From Sparassis latifolia (taxonomy: Eukaryota; Basidiomycota; Agaricomycetes; Polyporales; Sparassidaceae), in contig CM031559.1 in the NCBI GenBank assembly GCA_018466975.1, positions 620,001-684,000 of the forward strand: DNA of 64,000 nucleotides. The letters run 5' to 3'. This document shows, in pieces, positions 32,413-54,904 of the stretch. The notes beneath the pieces are model-generated. The model saw only the letters and a list, made by a program, of their open reading frames with translations. It had not been told where the DNA came from and did no database searches. The translations under genes and the position numbers were made by a program. How positions within the stretch are numbered: the stretch's first letter is position 1; every line of letters begins with the position of its first letter.

Positions 32413-34148
32413 GTGAGCCACCACTGTAGAATCTCGAAGTTTCGCGGCGACGAGATGAAGATCACGCTACGTGTGCAATACCAGGGGGCCAGAGCGCGCG
32501 AATTTGCTGAACTAAAGGATGACAAGTCTTCACCTTCCACGTATATTCAAAACCTGGAGAAAGATCTTGGTCGATTCTCAATCCCGGCACCGGAGTCTAC
32601 AATTCCAGTATGGCTCACTGGATTCGTAATGTGTCGCTGGGATACCCCGAAGAACAGCGTGAGTACAATTATCTCCAGTGATACTCCAGTATTAACTCTC
32701 CATATCTTCGTAGGAACTACATAAGGCTATCCGCCACGGATTCCAAGAGGCTTGTAGGTCGAAACCCTCATTAGACAGAAGGCTTATGTGAGTGCCCTAC
32801 CCACGCACTGTATTCATGGTCTATACATCTCCTACAGCAAGTATATGCTATTACAAGAGTGAGTGGTCAATTACTACCCTTTTGCAGAAGGTATGCATTT
32901 GACTAATCATCTGTTTACCCAGCGGCGAAGAGAAGCATTCAACCCTGTACTCCAGAATATTCAGATCTTCAACATCAGTCGGATTCTCTACTCTTCTCCG
33001 TATGCCTGGATCTCCGGTCAAACCATCGTCGACCCTGGGCTCCAGGATCTATCCACATACATTAGGCAAGGCTCCTCGATTTCCCACCTCAATATCAACA
33101 GCAAGGCGAACACGGTTTTCGTCCCCAATTTCTAGACCATCTAATTTTTCTGGGTCACTTGCTTCGAAACTCAGTGGCGGACTCGAAAGTGAAGCATTAA
33201 GCGCAAACACAATTCGACGACTCGCCAACCCACATAGGAAATTGAGTGAGCCAGCATTAGACACTTTGGACGCCACAGAACAGACACTGCGAAGGCTGAG
33301 CGAATCTTCGGCAGTGCAGAGTCTTCTTCGCAATAATAGCACCGATGTGAGTCATCGCAGCCGCAGCCCCATTACAGTCGTTCATCGCGAGACTGCGGGA
33401 CAGAGTGTCGTGGTCAAGACAGAACCGGTGTCACCTGTGCGTCCCCGTGCTCCTGCGGCACGACAGATCTCTCCACATTCAACACATGCCTCTGGGTCGT
33501 CTCACCCTGCGGCTGAGCGTGCGCCACTTGGACTCAAAGTGGAACCACCGACAACTTCCACTGCCTCATCTTCCGTCTTGTCTTCCTTCACGATGAAACG
33601 CCCTACCCGCTTTAGTGACACCCCGAAGACATCAATGACATCGTCAAGCTTGTCTAGGGAAAACTCTCATACTCTCACTCGCGAACTCTGGGATGTCCGA
33701 CGGCAAATAACCGCGCTTAAAGCACGTGAAGATAGCCTTCTACAGGAGTTGCGCCATCCACGCCCCAAGGTTCCCGATGGACCTATTGATAGCAGGACCG
33801 ATTTGCCAGATGGGAATCGGGACGTGGACGAGGAGATAACCTGTGCGTTGCACCGCCGGGGCATTTCTGCAAAATCGGTTAATACTGACCCGAACATGCT
33901 GCCCTGATTGGTCAGTAATGCGCGTGCAATTACGGCGCGAATCCACAGATCGGTATGCGGCAGAGTCGATGCTACAGGAAGAGCGGCGTAGACGCAAGCA
34001 AGCTGAGGGCATAGTGGACGATTGTCGCAGAGAGTGCAGCGCGCCGTTCGTAGTTCCAGCCCTCATGGATGCATTCGTCAAGCTCGCGCAACTCACTGGG
34101 GAGGTGATCACGGAAGTGGAGGGGGGTACCTCCGCGTCGGGGTGGTAG
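32413..34148 (+). CDS. Ser/Thr-rich protein with C-terminal coiled coil and PFVVPALMDAFVKL motif
   Basis: An early exon begins near 32413 (the internal Met of MKITLRVQYQGARAREF is at 32455), followed by small exons. A long exon from about 32922 (GEEKHSTLYSRIFRSSTSVG) encodes a Ser/Pro/Arg-rich, probably disordered region with SPVRPRAPAARQISPHS and a Leu/Arg coiled coil (ELWDVRRQITALKAREDSLL). An intron from CCT|GTGCGT to GGTCAG (about 33842-33911) joins EEIT to LMRVQLRRESTDRYAAESML, continuing as a coiled coil into CRRECSAPFVVPALMDAF then VKLAQLTGEV, and ends at 34148. The last ~40 residues match the end of the gene at 45219-46688. There is no enzyme motif; a scaffold or cytoskeletal role is only a guess. 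Confidence 0.6.
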
Positions 34149-34772
34149 TTGGACGGATGTGACGACAAACCGTACCTGGATACCTACTCAAGATTTATAC
34201 CGCAGTCACCCAGTCATACTCGATGCACGACACATTCGATTCTCATGCGCAGTGATATCCAAATTCTAGCACAATGAATACTCAGCAGGACACCTAATTA
34301 TGATACTCAGTCCACCGTACTCGATGATCAGGACGCAGATTTTATATCGGTAGCCTTATTCGTAAATAATGTCCTTTATGTATGATGGACACCATTAGTG
34401 TGAAGAATATATGTACGTACGTCGGACACGATGGATCATCGAGCGCCTAGTTGGATCAAATGAAACCCTTCATAATGGATCCGTCCCAAGTTTCCTTTGA
34501 CGCTCCTCGGCCCGTTTCATGGTACCGCAGTATCTCAGCGGAATACAACAGCTGAAGCCGAATCGAAGCCTTGCAGATACAATTGTGAAATTGCTACATC
34601 GCGAGAGAATTCCTACGAAACACATGGGTATCGATACACATCAATGATCCGAATAATGCTACAGGCCGACAATGGAGGAAGAGTGTCAATGCTAGTTAGT
34701 AATGTGGGGAGTCGAATCCTGCCCCGGTAGACCGAGAAGACGAGGCAGAGATTGCAGAAGATCAAGTCCTGC
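34149..34772. other. Intergenic region, convergent gene ends
   Basis: It lies between two convergently transcribed genes. No protein-like frame is supported. Confidence 0.5.
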
Positions 34773-35533
34773 TTAGAGCGCCATAGTGATCCCGATGAGC
34801 ACGGGCCAGAGGATGAACACTAAGCGGAACTTCGCGCGCTCGAGGTCCACCGATGTCCGTCGCCAGAGGTTACCGCCTCCTGCGCCAGTCTTCTTCTTAT
34901 CAGCATACGGGTTCTGCATGGTCGTTGCGGAAGCGCCCGTGGTGGTGCTTGAGGATGGCGATGCGGAAGGGCTAGTGGAGATGCTAGGAAGAGCAATGGA
35001 GACGCTAGTGCTCCCCTCGTCCGCACGGGGTGCTTCCAACCCAGTGTAGGGAGTCATGTCAGACATCATCGTGATAGTGAAGTCGGCGGTGTAGACCGTA
35101 AGCGGGGGGTCATCGCATATGAAGCGTATGTGACTAAGAAATAACATGAGGTCACAAAACAATAAATTTTATGACTGCAAACCCACTAGTCAGAGCCGTT
35201 GTGTCCCCATGTGGGTGAAATCCAGACTTTGTTGGAACGGCTGGTTGGTTGAACATTCTTCGAAAGGGTGGCAACATGCGTCTACGTAGATATTACATCA
35301 GAAGGTGAGCAAATCCTGACTTGCTTTATATTACTCACGTCACCTGCAACATAAAGTTCTATGCTTATCGGCCCCATGTCTTGCACAGATGGATGAGACC
35401 TGTCATTGATCCACGTTACGCTGCTTGAGCGACCGGCGCTGAAGATAGTATTTGCTATAGGACGCGTAGGGTAGATATTTGCTGCAACAGATGCCACCAA
35501 GAGAAGCGCGGAGAGGATGCGCGTGCCGAACAT
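34773..35533 (-). CDS. Kre9/Knh1-type secreted GPI-anchored protein
   Basis: Three exons (35339-35533, 35187-35281, 34773-35133) join in frame to 216 residues. Met 35533 opens a signal peptide (MFGTRILSALLLVASVAAN), so the upstream in-frame Met is not preferred. The mature part is a Kre9/Knh1-like N-terminal domain: IYPTRPIANTIFSAGRSSSV, WINDRSHPSVQDMGPISIEL, then WISPTWGHNGSDYHIRFICD, which is made by splicing at DY|HIRF. A Ser/Thr-rich stretch (SPSASPSSSTTTG) follows, and the C-terminus ends in a hydrophobic GPI-attachment tail (FRLVFILWPVLIGITMAL). Such proteins sit at the plasma membrane or cell wall; Kre9/Knh1 relatives are linked to beta-1,6-glucan assembly. Introns are 35282-35338 and 35134-35186, both GT-AG. 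Confidence 0.88.
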
Positions 35534-36098
35534 AACAAGTTTCTGCGAAGAGAAGTACAGATACAGTGTACACCAGTTTCTGACAACTAATATCAATCAG
35601 TCAGGTTATACTTTATAAGATAGATAACGTAGGGTGATGTGGAAAGATGGCCAGCCAGACCGTACTGCGATATGAGGAAGGCGTTCAACTTCTTGAAGAA
35701 AGGCCAACAGAAATAAGCGCTGAATCTAACCGCGCCCGTCACGTGATAGACATTGATTTTCCAGGAGCTCCGCTTCAATAATTGAAGAGTGCCGCAGTGT
35801 ACGCGTATAGACTCCGTCAGAATACTGTGGCTGAAGCACGGCGTTATGAACCGCGAGTCCGCATCGTGATGCATGATCCTCGACCTCCAGCTCGTAACCG
35901 CACCTGCTTTATAATCCCCCGAGTCTACGGAGGTGTAGTTATCTTTGTTTCCTCTTGAACTGCTTGCGAGTTTCCTCGTGAACTTTCGTCAAATTCGGGA
36001 ATCGGACGAAAGTGCTGCGCTCGGTCAGACGAACTACATTGCATTGCCAGGCAGCAATCTGGCAAATGGTCTGCTGTAGTAGCAGCTAGCTGTCTTCA
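35534..36098. other. Divergent promoter region between the Kre9-type gene and the BEACH gene
   Basis: The two genes are transcribed away from each other. A minus-strand frame (35593-35874) has no recognised feature and is taken as chance. No clear TATA or operator can be argued for either gene. Confidence 0.45.
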
Positions 36099-43869
<7,771 letters not shown>

Positions 43870-44119
43870 TTGCTTTCGAACCTTCTGTATTTGCTTTCGT
43901 ATTTATTCCTCACGTATGTACATAATCATGTCATGTCCAACTATCTGTGCAACACAGCATCTTCGTTGTCAAACACTGCGAGAATTACTGGACAATCCAA
44001 CGGAGCAAATAGATCTCGAACCAGGTTTCTATTTAGGGGCCTGCATTTTATCGCACCTATCTGATGGCGATCTCCGGCCGAGTGGCTGACCTCCATCCAC
44101 ACTGTACTTGTATTCAAAC

Positions 44120-44193
44120 TACATTCACCTCTGTTGCTTTCTGCATCTCTTTCACCCTTCTCCTTCGCTTTCACCCTATTCCGCTGATTCAAG
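44120..44193 (+). promoter_or_regulatory. CT-rich leader just upstream of profilin
   Basis: A pyrimidine-dominated tract (ctctttcacccttctccttc) ends just before the ATG. CT-rich leaders are common in strongly expressed fungal housekeeping genes, which fits profilin. Confidence 0.5.
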
Positions 44194-44777
44194 ATGTCTT
44201 GGCAAAGTGAGCAACACATATTAGCGAGGAAGCGATGGGATCTGACCGTGCATACAGCGTACGTCGATTCCAACCTCGTCGGGAGCGGAAGGGTTTCCAA
44301 GGCTGCGATCCTGGGGCAGAAAGGTGGTGTTTGGGCCGCTTCTGCTGGCTACAACGTGCGTACTTCGTCGGTTTTCCATGCTCACATCGGATCGCTTACT
44401 TCGTTCACGATTGTCGTTTTTCTGGTGCGCACATGTGGGTACAGTTATCCGCCGATGAGCAGAAGGCGATCCTTACTATCTGGACCAATCCTGGGACGGC
44501 TCAAGCAAGCGGTATCCGCCTGGCCGGCCAGAAGTTCTTCACGCTTCAGGTCAACGACCGCGCGTTGTACGGAAAGAAGGCGGTGAGCCGATCAACTTGT
44601 GGCTTCTTTGATGTGTTGGTTCCAATGCTGTCCCGACGTCTGTAGGCAGACGGCTGCGTAATCGTGAAGACGAAGCAGGCGATCCTTGTGGCGGAGTACA
44701 CCGCCCCAACTCAAGCACCTGAAACGACACCAGTCGTGGAGGGCCTTGCAGATTACTTGATCAGTGTCGGATACTAG
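44194..44777 (+). CDS. Profilin
   Basis: Profilin binds G-actin, poly-proline and phosphoinositides and controls actin assembly in the cytoplasm. Four exons (44194-44206, 44258-44355, 44445-44582, 44646-44777) join in frame to 126 residues, the usual length. It starts MSWQ, continues YVDSNLVGSGRVSKAAILGQ then KGGVWAASAGYN, has LSADEQKAIL, FTLQVNDRALYGKKA and VIVKTKQAILVAEY, and ends EGLADYLISVGY. The N-terminal MSWQxYVD and C-terminal LADYLISVGY helices are the poly-proline-binding surface of the family. All introns are GT-AG; the first splits after 13 bases. It lies directly downstream of the BEACH gene on the same strand. Nothing is missing. Confidence 0.96.
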
Positions 44778-45218
44778 TGGCTTCTCGCATGCTTGAAGTG
44801 TATCATTTACCATTCTGCAGTCCTTGTTGAAGATCTGACAACATTGTATACTTGATTAAACATGATTCGCAATGCCGTATTCTTCGTGGTGCTCACACTC
44901 TATCATGTTACTAAGCACCTACAGGTTGAGCGCAATTCATGTCTTCCACAGAAAGATCTTGTTGGCGGAAGAATGGGCGTTACTTTTAAGATTCCAGAAA
45001 TAATTTATTTTGACAAGTGAATATCTAGCTTCGGGACCGGGTCAATTTGCCATAAATGTAGAGATCCCCTATACTATGTAATAGCGACGCGGCCGTCGAC
45101 GGACTCATCTAACGGACGGCGCCCACATGCTGCAGTAGAAGCTGACCAAGACATCTGTATTCTTGGGCACACGTTGTTCCGGAGGTTCTCGCACGGATTT
45201 CAACGACGGTACGATACC
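44778..45218. other. Intergenic region downstream of profilin
   Basis: The AT-rich sequence just after profilin probably holds its 3' end signal (tacttgattaaacatg near 44850). No further gene is seen. Confidence 0.45.
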
Positions 45219-46688
45219 ATGTCACAAGATTCAGCTGAGGCGGGACATGTGCAGATCTGGTTTCAGTACAAAGGAGACCGCGCGAGTGCTCTGCAGCGAA
45301 CACCTCGTAAAGAACAAACGGATGAGAAGGTTCCTCTACTCGAAACCCTAGCAATAGAAGATCTCCGCATTCTAGACCTTACCCTCTCCGGCGTCTCCTA
45401 CAGCACCGTGGTGAATTGGGGAACCGGGCAGCTCCGTTTGATCAACAAGAGCCCCATACCTCTCGTGCGTTGTTCACCGTGTTGAGTAGTTATGTCCTAA
45501 CCTTGTTCATATTACAGACCCAAGTCAGACAGTTGCAAGTGGCTGTCGGACGCGTGAACGCGCGCGAGAATGAGAAGTCAGCACGATCAATGTGGGTTTC
45601 ATTTTTTGCTCTTGATTCCAGCTCACCCCGAAGCGTCAGAGCCCGCATTCAATGCAAGATAGAGTAGGTCATTTTCCGTGCGCGCTTCCACGGCTTGCTC
45701 AATCAACGTTTATTCTTTGCAGTAATGTGAGCACTGCCTCGTATTTACTCCCTTTGATTTCAATTTCTTTTGTCGTAGGGAACTCGACAAGCCCTTGAAA
45801 CACAGTTAGGGAAATATAATAATGACTCCATCTGCACAGGTGTATCAAGATCTGGAGCTCCCATCTTGTCACGTATGGAAACGCGGGCGAAAGCAGCCGC
45901 GCTCACGAGGACTGCGGGCCTTCAAGCTTCCTCCGCAGCGGTTGCGGACCTGCCACCTCGACCATCGCACGCTCTGAAGGCCGGTGTGGGTATGTCCCAG
46001 ATGGTGTATCCGGTGAGTCCAATACAGGCTTTACCAAGCGTAACTCTTCGCTAACGAGGGTTCTCTGTCGTAGGCACAACGGCCGCCGAGTGCGGCGCCG
46101 CAGACAGCCTACACGCTCGTCCGCCCGCGAGTAGATGCCAGTGTACAAACAACCGACTACTTTGAAAGCCAGATAGCTGGTGAATAGCTTCCATAGAGCA
46201 CGAGGTATCCTCGCTGATATTCCATTTGTGTACTAGTATTACGTGCGCACCTCACACGTGATGTTGAGCGCAGCAAGAACCTGGAGACGACGCTCCTGTC
46301 CGAGCGACAGGAACATCAGGACGTGCGGAGTGCACTTGAGGCAGAGCGCGTGCAGCGCGAGGCGGCGGAGACGGAGCTAAGGGCCGCAGAGGCTGCTCTT
46401 ACTGAGTCACGTGCGCACTGCGAAAATCTTGAAAAGGCGATAGATCTGGAGAGGGTGCGGTGTGAGACGGTGGACTCAGCATGTGTGGACGAGCGTAGGC
46501 GGAGAGAGCAGGCAGAGGCGGCGGTAGAGGCAGAGCGTAGGTGGAGGCAACAAGCAGAGGCTATGCTTGAGGAGGTGCGGAGGGAGCGCGCCGCACCGTT
46601 TGTGGTCCCAGCGATAATGGATGCGTTTGTGAAGCTGGTGCAGCTTAGCGATGCGGTAGCGAATGCTCCGGAGGACGGAGGGAATTGA
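45219..46688 (+). CDS. Coiled-coil protein with C-terminal PFVVPAIMDAFVKL motif
   Basis: Exons on the plus strand begin around Met 45219 (MSQDSAEAGHVQIWFQYKGD). They include DLRILDLTLSGVSYSTVVNW, a short coil (VRQLQVAVGRVNAREN), and an Ala-rich linker (RAKAAALTRTAGLQASSAAV) that starts at an exon near 45850. The exon beginning near 46265 is a long heptad coiled coil (NLETTLLSERQEHQDVRSAL to ERRWRQQAEAMLEEVRRERA) and runs to APFVVPAIMDAFVKLVQLSD and the stop. No catalytic domain is present. The end is clearly related to the gene at 32413-34148, although the N-terminal parts show little likeness, so they are either distant paralogs or proteins sharing one module. Exon boundaries in the first half are provisional. 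Confidence 0.62.
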
Positions 46689-47606
46689 ATTTTCCGAGAG
46701 CGGCATGCTACTTTTTGGTGTTTTTTCCATATACTGAACTGGCGTGCTGAAGCTTCCTGCCGGTGCCGGTGACTGCGGTCGCATGGGGGGAAAACAAGCG
46801 TTGTCATTGAATCTTCAGCAGCTTTCTTCGCCATTCAAGCTTCAAGCCCTATTTCGAGTCTAGTTTCCGCTGCTCCTTAGTCATGGTTACACCTTTGTCA
46901 GCCCCCTGCTCGGATGGCCAATGGGGCCCTTCCAATGTGGTACTCAACCGTCTGCTTCTCCAGCTGATTACTCTCGTTCATGTCAGTAAGTATGTACAAA
47001 GACACTACGACATCCACTATCATATATCAGCACTGTCATCCGTCGAATTCTGGTCCTCTGACCACCCTAGATCTTCGTTGATAAGTTGATAATCATCCAG
47101 CACTCGTTAGGTGAGCCATCTACGTGGCTTCGAATCCTCCAACATATTCTGATCGTGTTACTTACCGGTACAGTGAACTGAGAACTGGGCATCTCCCACG
47201 TTCTTCTGCATGTTCTGCGGAATTACATCGCTTTACCAGTCACACTCGAAAGTGGCACATGCCAGAACTTCGCGTTATATTCCATCGCGGCTTGCCACAT
47301 CTTTGTCACTTTTGAAACTGTTTATGCTCTATATCGCCAATCAACATCGCTAACGTTTATCCTGAGCTTCCATCATATGGTTTGTACGTTCCCACACAGG
47401 TCTCCTTCGAATACGATTACCAACCGTTCACACCATGGGCAAGCTCCAGGTCGATGACAAAGATGTGCTATATCTAGGCTTACAGATAACCTTCCCGGCC
47501 TGCCACGGTGACCAACTAGCATAAATGTTGTGTGGAATTCGCCTCTCAGCAGCTTATCTCGTCTGAAACGTTTCAAGTTCAGTGCTAATCTCCACACTCG
47601 CCCGCC
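46689..47606. other. Intergenic region and promoter of OYE copy 1
   Basis: No gene is supported here. The last ~200 bp hold the promoter block shared with the other two OYE copies: cgattaccaaccgttcacac (about 47414-47433), gatgacaaagatgtg (47453-47467) and a TATA-like gcataaat near 47520. Confidence 0.5.
47453..47467 (+). promoter_or_regulatory. Shared upstream motif, OYE copy 1
   Basis: The 15-mer gatgacaaagatgtg lies 154 bp before the ATG and recurs before copies 2 and 3 at 172 and 177 bp. Preservation in all three flanks, which otherwise have drifted, suggests either a regulator site or simply common descent. Confidence 0.45.
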
Positions 47607-49059
47607 ATGTCCTCCGAGTCCGCGCCCAAACTGTTCCAGCCGATCAAAGTGGGCGACATGACACTGGCGCATCGCGTCGTGCTTGCGCCGCTCACGCGCT
47701 ATCGCGCCAATGCAGCCCATGTACACGGCGATCTCGCAGTGGAATACTATGCGCAGCGCGCGAGCATCGTTGGGACACTGCTCATTGCAGAAGCAGCTTT
47801 CATCTCAGCAAAGGCAGGCGGATTCGCTCATGTCCCGGGCATATGGAACGACGCCCAAATCGCTGCTTGGAAGAAGGTCAGTGTACTCGATTTCGTCGAA
47901 ACAGGAGCATCGCGTACGCACTGCGCAAAAGTGCATTTGTTCGGGACATACGGTGTCTAGTTAGGCGCGTGGAAAGGAATAGACTGACTTCCATGTAGAT
48001 TACAGATGCTGTCCACGCGAGGGGCTCGTACATCTACATCCAACTTTGGGCTCTGGGGCGAGCGACGGACCTCCAGGTGTTAGAGAAGGAAGATCCGTCA
48101 TTTCCGTATGTCTCCGCATCGGACATCCAGCTGACAGGAAAACCGAAAGCCCCGCGTCCCCTGACGGAGGAGGGTATGTATGGTTATGCCAGGCCTCGGA
48201 AGTCTCGCTGATACTGGAGATTCATAGAAATCAAGGAATACATACAGATGTATGCGACCGCTGCTTCTAATGCGGTCCATGGGGCAGGATTCGACGGCAT
48301 TGAGATTCACGGCGCGAACGGGTATCTACCCGATCAGTTCTTGCAGGACGTGTCCAATAAGCGAACAGACAAGTACGGCGGGTCGATCGAGAATCGCGCG
48401 AGGTTCTTGCTCGAGCTTCTCGGTGCAATCAGCGCCAAGATTGGCGCGCAGAAAACGGCCATCCGTCTTAGTCCATGGGGCGAGTTCCAAGGTATGATAC
48501 AACCGTCAATGTGTGCGTCGCCTATCACGCTGATGGAGGGGAGCAGACATGCGTATGGAGGACCCCGTACCAACGTTCAAGTATGTCGTGTCCAAGATCG
48601 CTGAGATGCTTCCAGACTTTGCGTATATCCACTTTACCGAGCCTCGGGTTTCGGGTAACTTGGATCGGTCTGTGAAGGATGGGGAGGTGCGTATGATTTT
48701 GCGCCTCTTGGACTCTCAAGCAAAGAATGAACATCATCCGCATAGACGAACGACTACTTCCGCAAGGTCTGGGCACCCCGACCAATCATTAGCGCTGGCG
48801 GGTATACCCGCGAGACCGCTCTCGCGGCAGCCGATGAGACGGGCGACCTCATCGCTTTCGGCAGAGCCTACATTTCAAACGTGTGTCAACACCGCTGTGC
48901 TTTATGATCACCTGTGCTGATGAATGCGAGCAGCCTGACCTTCCTCTGCGTCTGCGCATGAACCTACCGGTCGCGAAGTATGATCGCGACACCTTCTACA
49001 CTCCCGAGAACCCGAAGGGGTACATTGACTACCCGTTCGCGGATACTGCGGGGTTGTAG
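47607..49059 (+). CDS. Old Yellow Enzyme family NADPH:flavin oxidoreductase, copy 1
   Basis: OYE enzymes use FMN and NAD(P)H to reduce activated C=C bonds (12-oxophytodienoate reductase-like in fungi). Six exons (47607-47876, 47999-48173, 48228-48491, 48547-48686, 48746-48880, 48934-49059) join to 369 residues, a normal length, with no stop or frame fault. Marks: [20 protein letters not shown] then PLTRYRA at the FMN site, [10 protein letters not shown], the active-site [18 protein letters not shown] (His and Asn that hold the substrate, Tyr proton donor), [32 protein letters not shown] (FMN phosphate) and [12 protein letters not shown]. The C-terminus ends [13 protein letters not shown]. It is the first of three tandem, same-strand copies and looks functional. 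Confidence 0.95.
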
Positions 49060-49351
49060 ACCTGATCTACCGGAACGTACTTGCCGATAGAACAAAGAAT
49101 CCGCGTATCTTTTATGTTTTTGTAACAATGCTGATCGAGTTTCTCAGAGTTTGTGCGGTCTTGGTGGTAAATCGTTGGCAGAAATGCGACCAGCAATTGG
49201 TCGGCAAGAGGTTTTTCACTTCATCACGCGAAGATCTGTCTGGAGATCTCCGAGTAGAACGGAGCCGCTGAGCCCCGCCAAGTCCCTAGTCTCTACACTA
49301 TCGACTCTTGACTCATTCCGCAGAGGTTGTCAACCGTGCAAGCATGAGGAC

Positions 49352-49366
49352 GATGACAAAGATGTG
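49352..49366 (+). promoter_or_regulatory. Shared upstream motif, OYE copy 2
   Basis: An identical gatgacaaagatgtg 172 bp before the ATG of copy 2, followed by a TATA-like gcataaat near 49431 and a cagcaggtt ... gtctgaaac leader as in copies 1 and 3. Confidence 0.45.
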
Positions 49367-49523
49367 AACCACTTCTCATATCGTACGGACACCATTGGAC
49401 CTGGTGAGCACCGTGAGCGCTTGCAATTAGCATAAATATTCTCCGATTCCGACTCCCAGCAGGTTGCTTTTCTCTCTCCCGTCTGAAACCCAAATTCAGT
49501 GACGATTTTTGCTGTCGTCCTTC

Positions 49524-50973
<1,450 letters not shown>

Positions 50974-52180
50974 AGCCTTGTAGTCTTGCAGGATGTATCT
51001 GCTGGGGCTTCAAGCATACTGGATACCTATATGGCCGTGCACAACACGGGTAATACAACATACGACCACATATTATACAGTATTACACGGTCTTTGAGAC
51101 ATTACCACCCCTTGAGACACTTGACCTTTCCTTACTCATTTTTCCCCTTTGGTCTCAGGCTGGGCATTTTTTCAGATTTGTAGAAGTACCGTGTAGGCTA
51201 CTATAACACGGGTATACAAGAAAGCATGTCTTGAGTGACAAGTCAATTCGAAATTTCTTTAGCATACTCTTGTGGTGCTGTCCGCTCAATGTGATTGGAG
51301 ATGGGGTAAATATTTGACAAATTACATTTCAGTGACCGCGACGCGATTGATCCAGAGGGAGTGTGTCTCAAGTTCATGTGCTCTCCATGTCCACGTCGTC
51401 GCTATACGGCTTGCGGGGAAGATCTTTGGTAACGTACAGCGAGATATGGAGAAGAGGCACGAATGATTATCGCAGGTAGCCTGCGTATTCGTTCTCTTCC
51501 GCCACATTAATGATGTCACCTTCCTAAAAGGGAATTTTTGTAGCATCTTCCTTCACACCGGTTGGGACAGACTTTTTTCACCAATTTACATAATTACCCC
51601 CCGCGCATGCTGAGCGCCGAACAACCGGTTATGCTAACATGTTGTGATCCTATAACATGAAGCACTGTACGCCTATATAATGGGATCGCTCTGCATGCAT
51701 GCTCGCGCATTTGGACTCCCCGGCTCCTTCCGGAGGCTCTGCACGACAAATCCCGATTCAGCTTCGCTCAAGTTTGAAACTGTGTGGTGGCAAGTCACAA
51801 GCAAGATCTTTGCTGCGGGGAGGGGGCGCTTCCCTCGTCCTGACCCTGTACTTTGGATCTGAAATGGGAAGAGGCGGGACACTTTTTCAGATCTTTGCTG
51901 GCGGCTGAGCTTGCATCATATGGTCTGCAGTGTGTCAATGGTGTTTAACGCACATCGGACGCGATTACCAATCGCACACACCCATGCGTGAAAACTCGAA
52001 GAAGATGACAAAGGTGTTGTGGAACATTTTTTCCTTCGGTCGCGCCATACTTAGGCTTACAAAATACCTTCCCGCCAGGCATAAGTAGTCTGCGACTCCG
52101 ACCTCTCAGCAGGTTACTCGTCTCTCTATCCCTCATCTGAGACATCTTAGGCTTAGTGGTAATTTTCAGTATCGTCCGCC
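50974..52180. other. Intergenic region and promoter of OYE copy 3
   Basis: No gene is supported. A 60-codon frame at 51680-51862 has no recognisable feature. The final ~220 bp carry the shared promoter block (gcgattaccaatcgcacaca at 51961-51980 and the motif at 52004). Confidence 0.5.
52004..52018 (+). promoter_or_regulatory. Shared upstream motif, OYE copy 3
   Basis: gatgacaaaggtgtt (one internal change from copies 1 and 2, plus the last base) lies 177 bp before the ATG. A ggcataagtag TATA-like site follows near 52079. Confidence 0.45.
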
Positions 52181-53612
<1,432 letters not shown>

Positions 53613-53819
53613 ATAGAGCCATGTAGACTTGATCTAGAGGAATGCACTTACCGATAGGACAGAGAGCTCGCTTGTGATTTACTCTGTTTGCAACAGTAGT
53701 TAGAGCCTATTGTTGCGACAAATTTTAATGAAGATGTTCATGCAGATCGAATGATTCCGTGACGATCCCACCGGCGCAGTCCCGCCGGATCAGTCTCGCT
53801 CTTAACCCAGACAACGATA

Positions 53820-54560
53820 CTAAGAAGTAGGACTTGCGATGCTAACGAGCAAAGGCCTCTACCGCACACGTAACGTCCCTCTCCAAAGCGCGTTCGGCCC
53901 GTTTGCGATAGAGCTCGTCATCAATGTTAATGAAGTTGTGCGAGGAGCGATCGGCATCCTCTCCAGGATGTGAGACAGAGTCTAGACTCGCATTCTGGGC
54001 CACGTTGATGATTAATTCTGAGAAGCCCGCTGTCGTCGCGGTGGTCTTCACCAACCCGACCGCTTCCTGAGCATACTGTAGCAACAGATATCAGGATCCA
54101 GCGGCTCCATTCCTTCGTGATTTAGGCCACCCGTAGCCATGTGCCCAGGGACAGAGAATATCGTCTGTTTCCCCCCGTCTGTAACTCTTATCAGTCAGCG
54201 ACATTTTGTGTGAGGAAGTAGACATATCGAGAGTTCGTAGATTTCGCTCTCGTTCTGAGCCTTGTTTGGAATCGCCTTGAACGTGCATGCAGCACACGTC
54301 ATTCAAGTCAAATCCGTCTCCAGCAGAAAATCCAGAAACTCTTGCACATGCCTAGGTCCAAGAAAAAAACATTTTTGACAACGGGAACATATCGGACATA
54401 GGGCAGGTTGGCGTCCCGGTGGTGAGAGTCTTCCTGATCTGCGGTCTTCTTGTTCGCTGCCAGTGGTGTAACCACTACAGTCCCGTTCTTCCGAGATGGA
54501 GAAATGACGAAAACCACGTTTATCAGCTTTTGAAAAATGCGAGACGCGTTAGTTTGTGCG
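53820..54560 (-). pseudogene. FunK1 kinase relic
   Basis: Fragments on the minus strand match the N-terminal half of the neighbouring FunK1 genes: VVVTPLAANKKTADQED and LPYVRYVPV (gene A has VVTTPLAAKDPSSEQRD and RYVKHA), then after gaps ASLDSVSHPGEDADRSSHNF, RKRAERALERDVTCAVEAFA and, in another frame near 53800, LVSLASQVLLLSI-like sequence. The kinase catalytic half is absent and frames are broken, so it is a remnant. It is closest by eye to gene A. Confidence 0.72.
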
Positions 54561-54633
54561 GCGGAGAGTGTGTGGCGGATCAGTGACTGGGAAACGAAGG
54601 TTCGCCCAATCAGACCCAATCACAGTGAGACAT

Positions 54634-54690
54634 TGTTTGCGGTTGTTAGATTCAGAGGCCGATAGCCTCGACGCCCGTGCCATGTACACG
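54634..54690. repeat. Short dispersed repeat, copy 1
   Basis: tgtttgcggttgttagattc followed by agaggccgatagcctcgacg matches 57582-57629 with a few changes. It lies just 5' of the FunK1 relic. Confidence 0.5.
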
Positions 54691-54904
54691 TGATGGTGTT
54701 TTGTGAGCGCTCCCGTACCAAAATTGATGTGAAATTGCACAATATCTCAATTACCGACTAAACTAGTACACACTAAAGTATCACTAACATTCCCAAGGAC
54801 ACTGATTTCCATCAGCATCATCCTAGGCACATGAGACCCGACGAACGCTCTAACCGTATAGCTTGATGCACACGCTGTCATCCACACCTGTACAACCCAT
54901 AGGA

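Noticed and set aside
33740..34168. 142-codon minus-strand frame
   Set aside because: Antisense shadow of the coiled-coil gene; no domain and no splice support.
46316..46834. 172-codon Ser/Ala/Arg-rich minus-strand frame
   Set aside because: It mirrors the heptad coiled coil on the plus strand; such composition is expected from the complement of Glu/Arg/Ala-rich codons.
51680..51862. Small secreted-protein candidate upstream of OYE copy 3
   Set aside because: 60 codons, no clear signal peptide, no introns or homologous features; likely chance.
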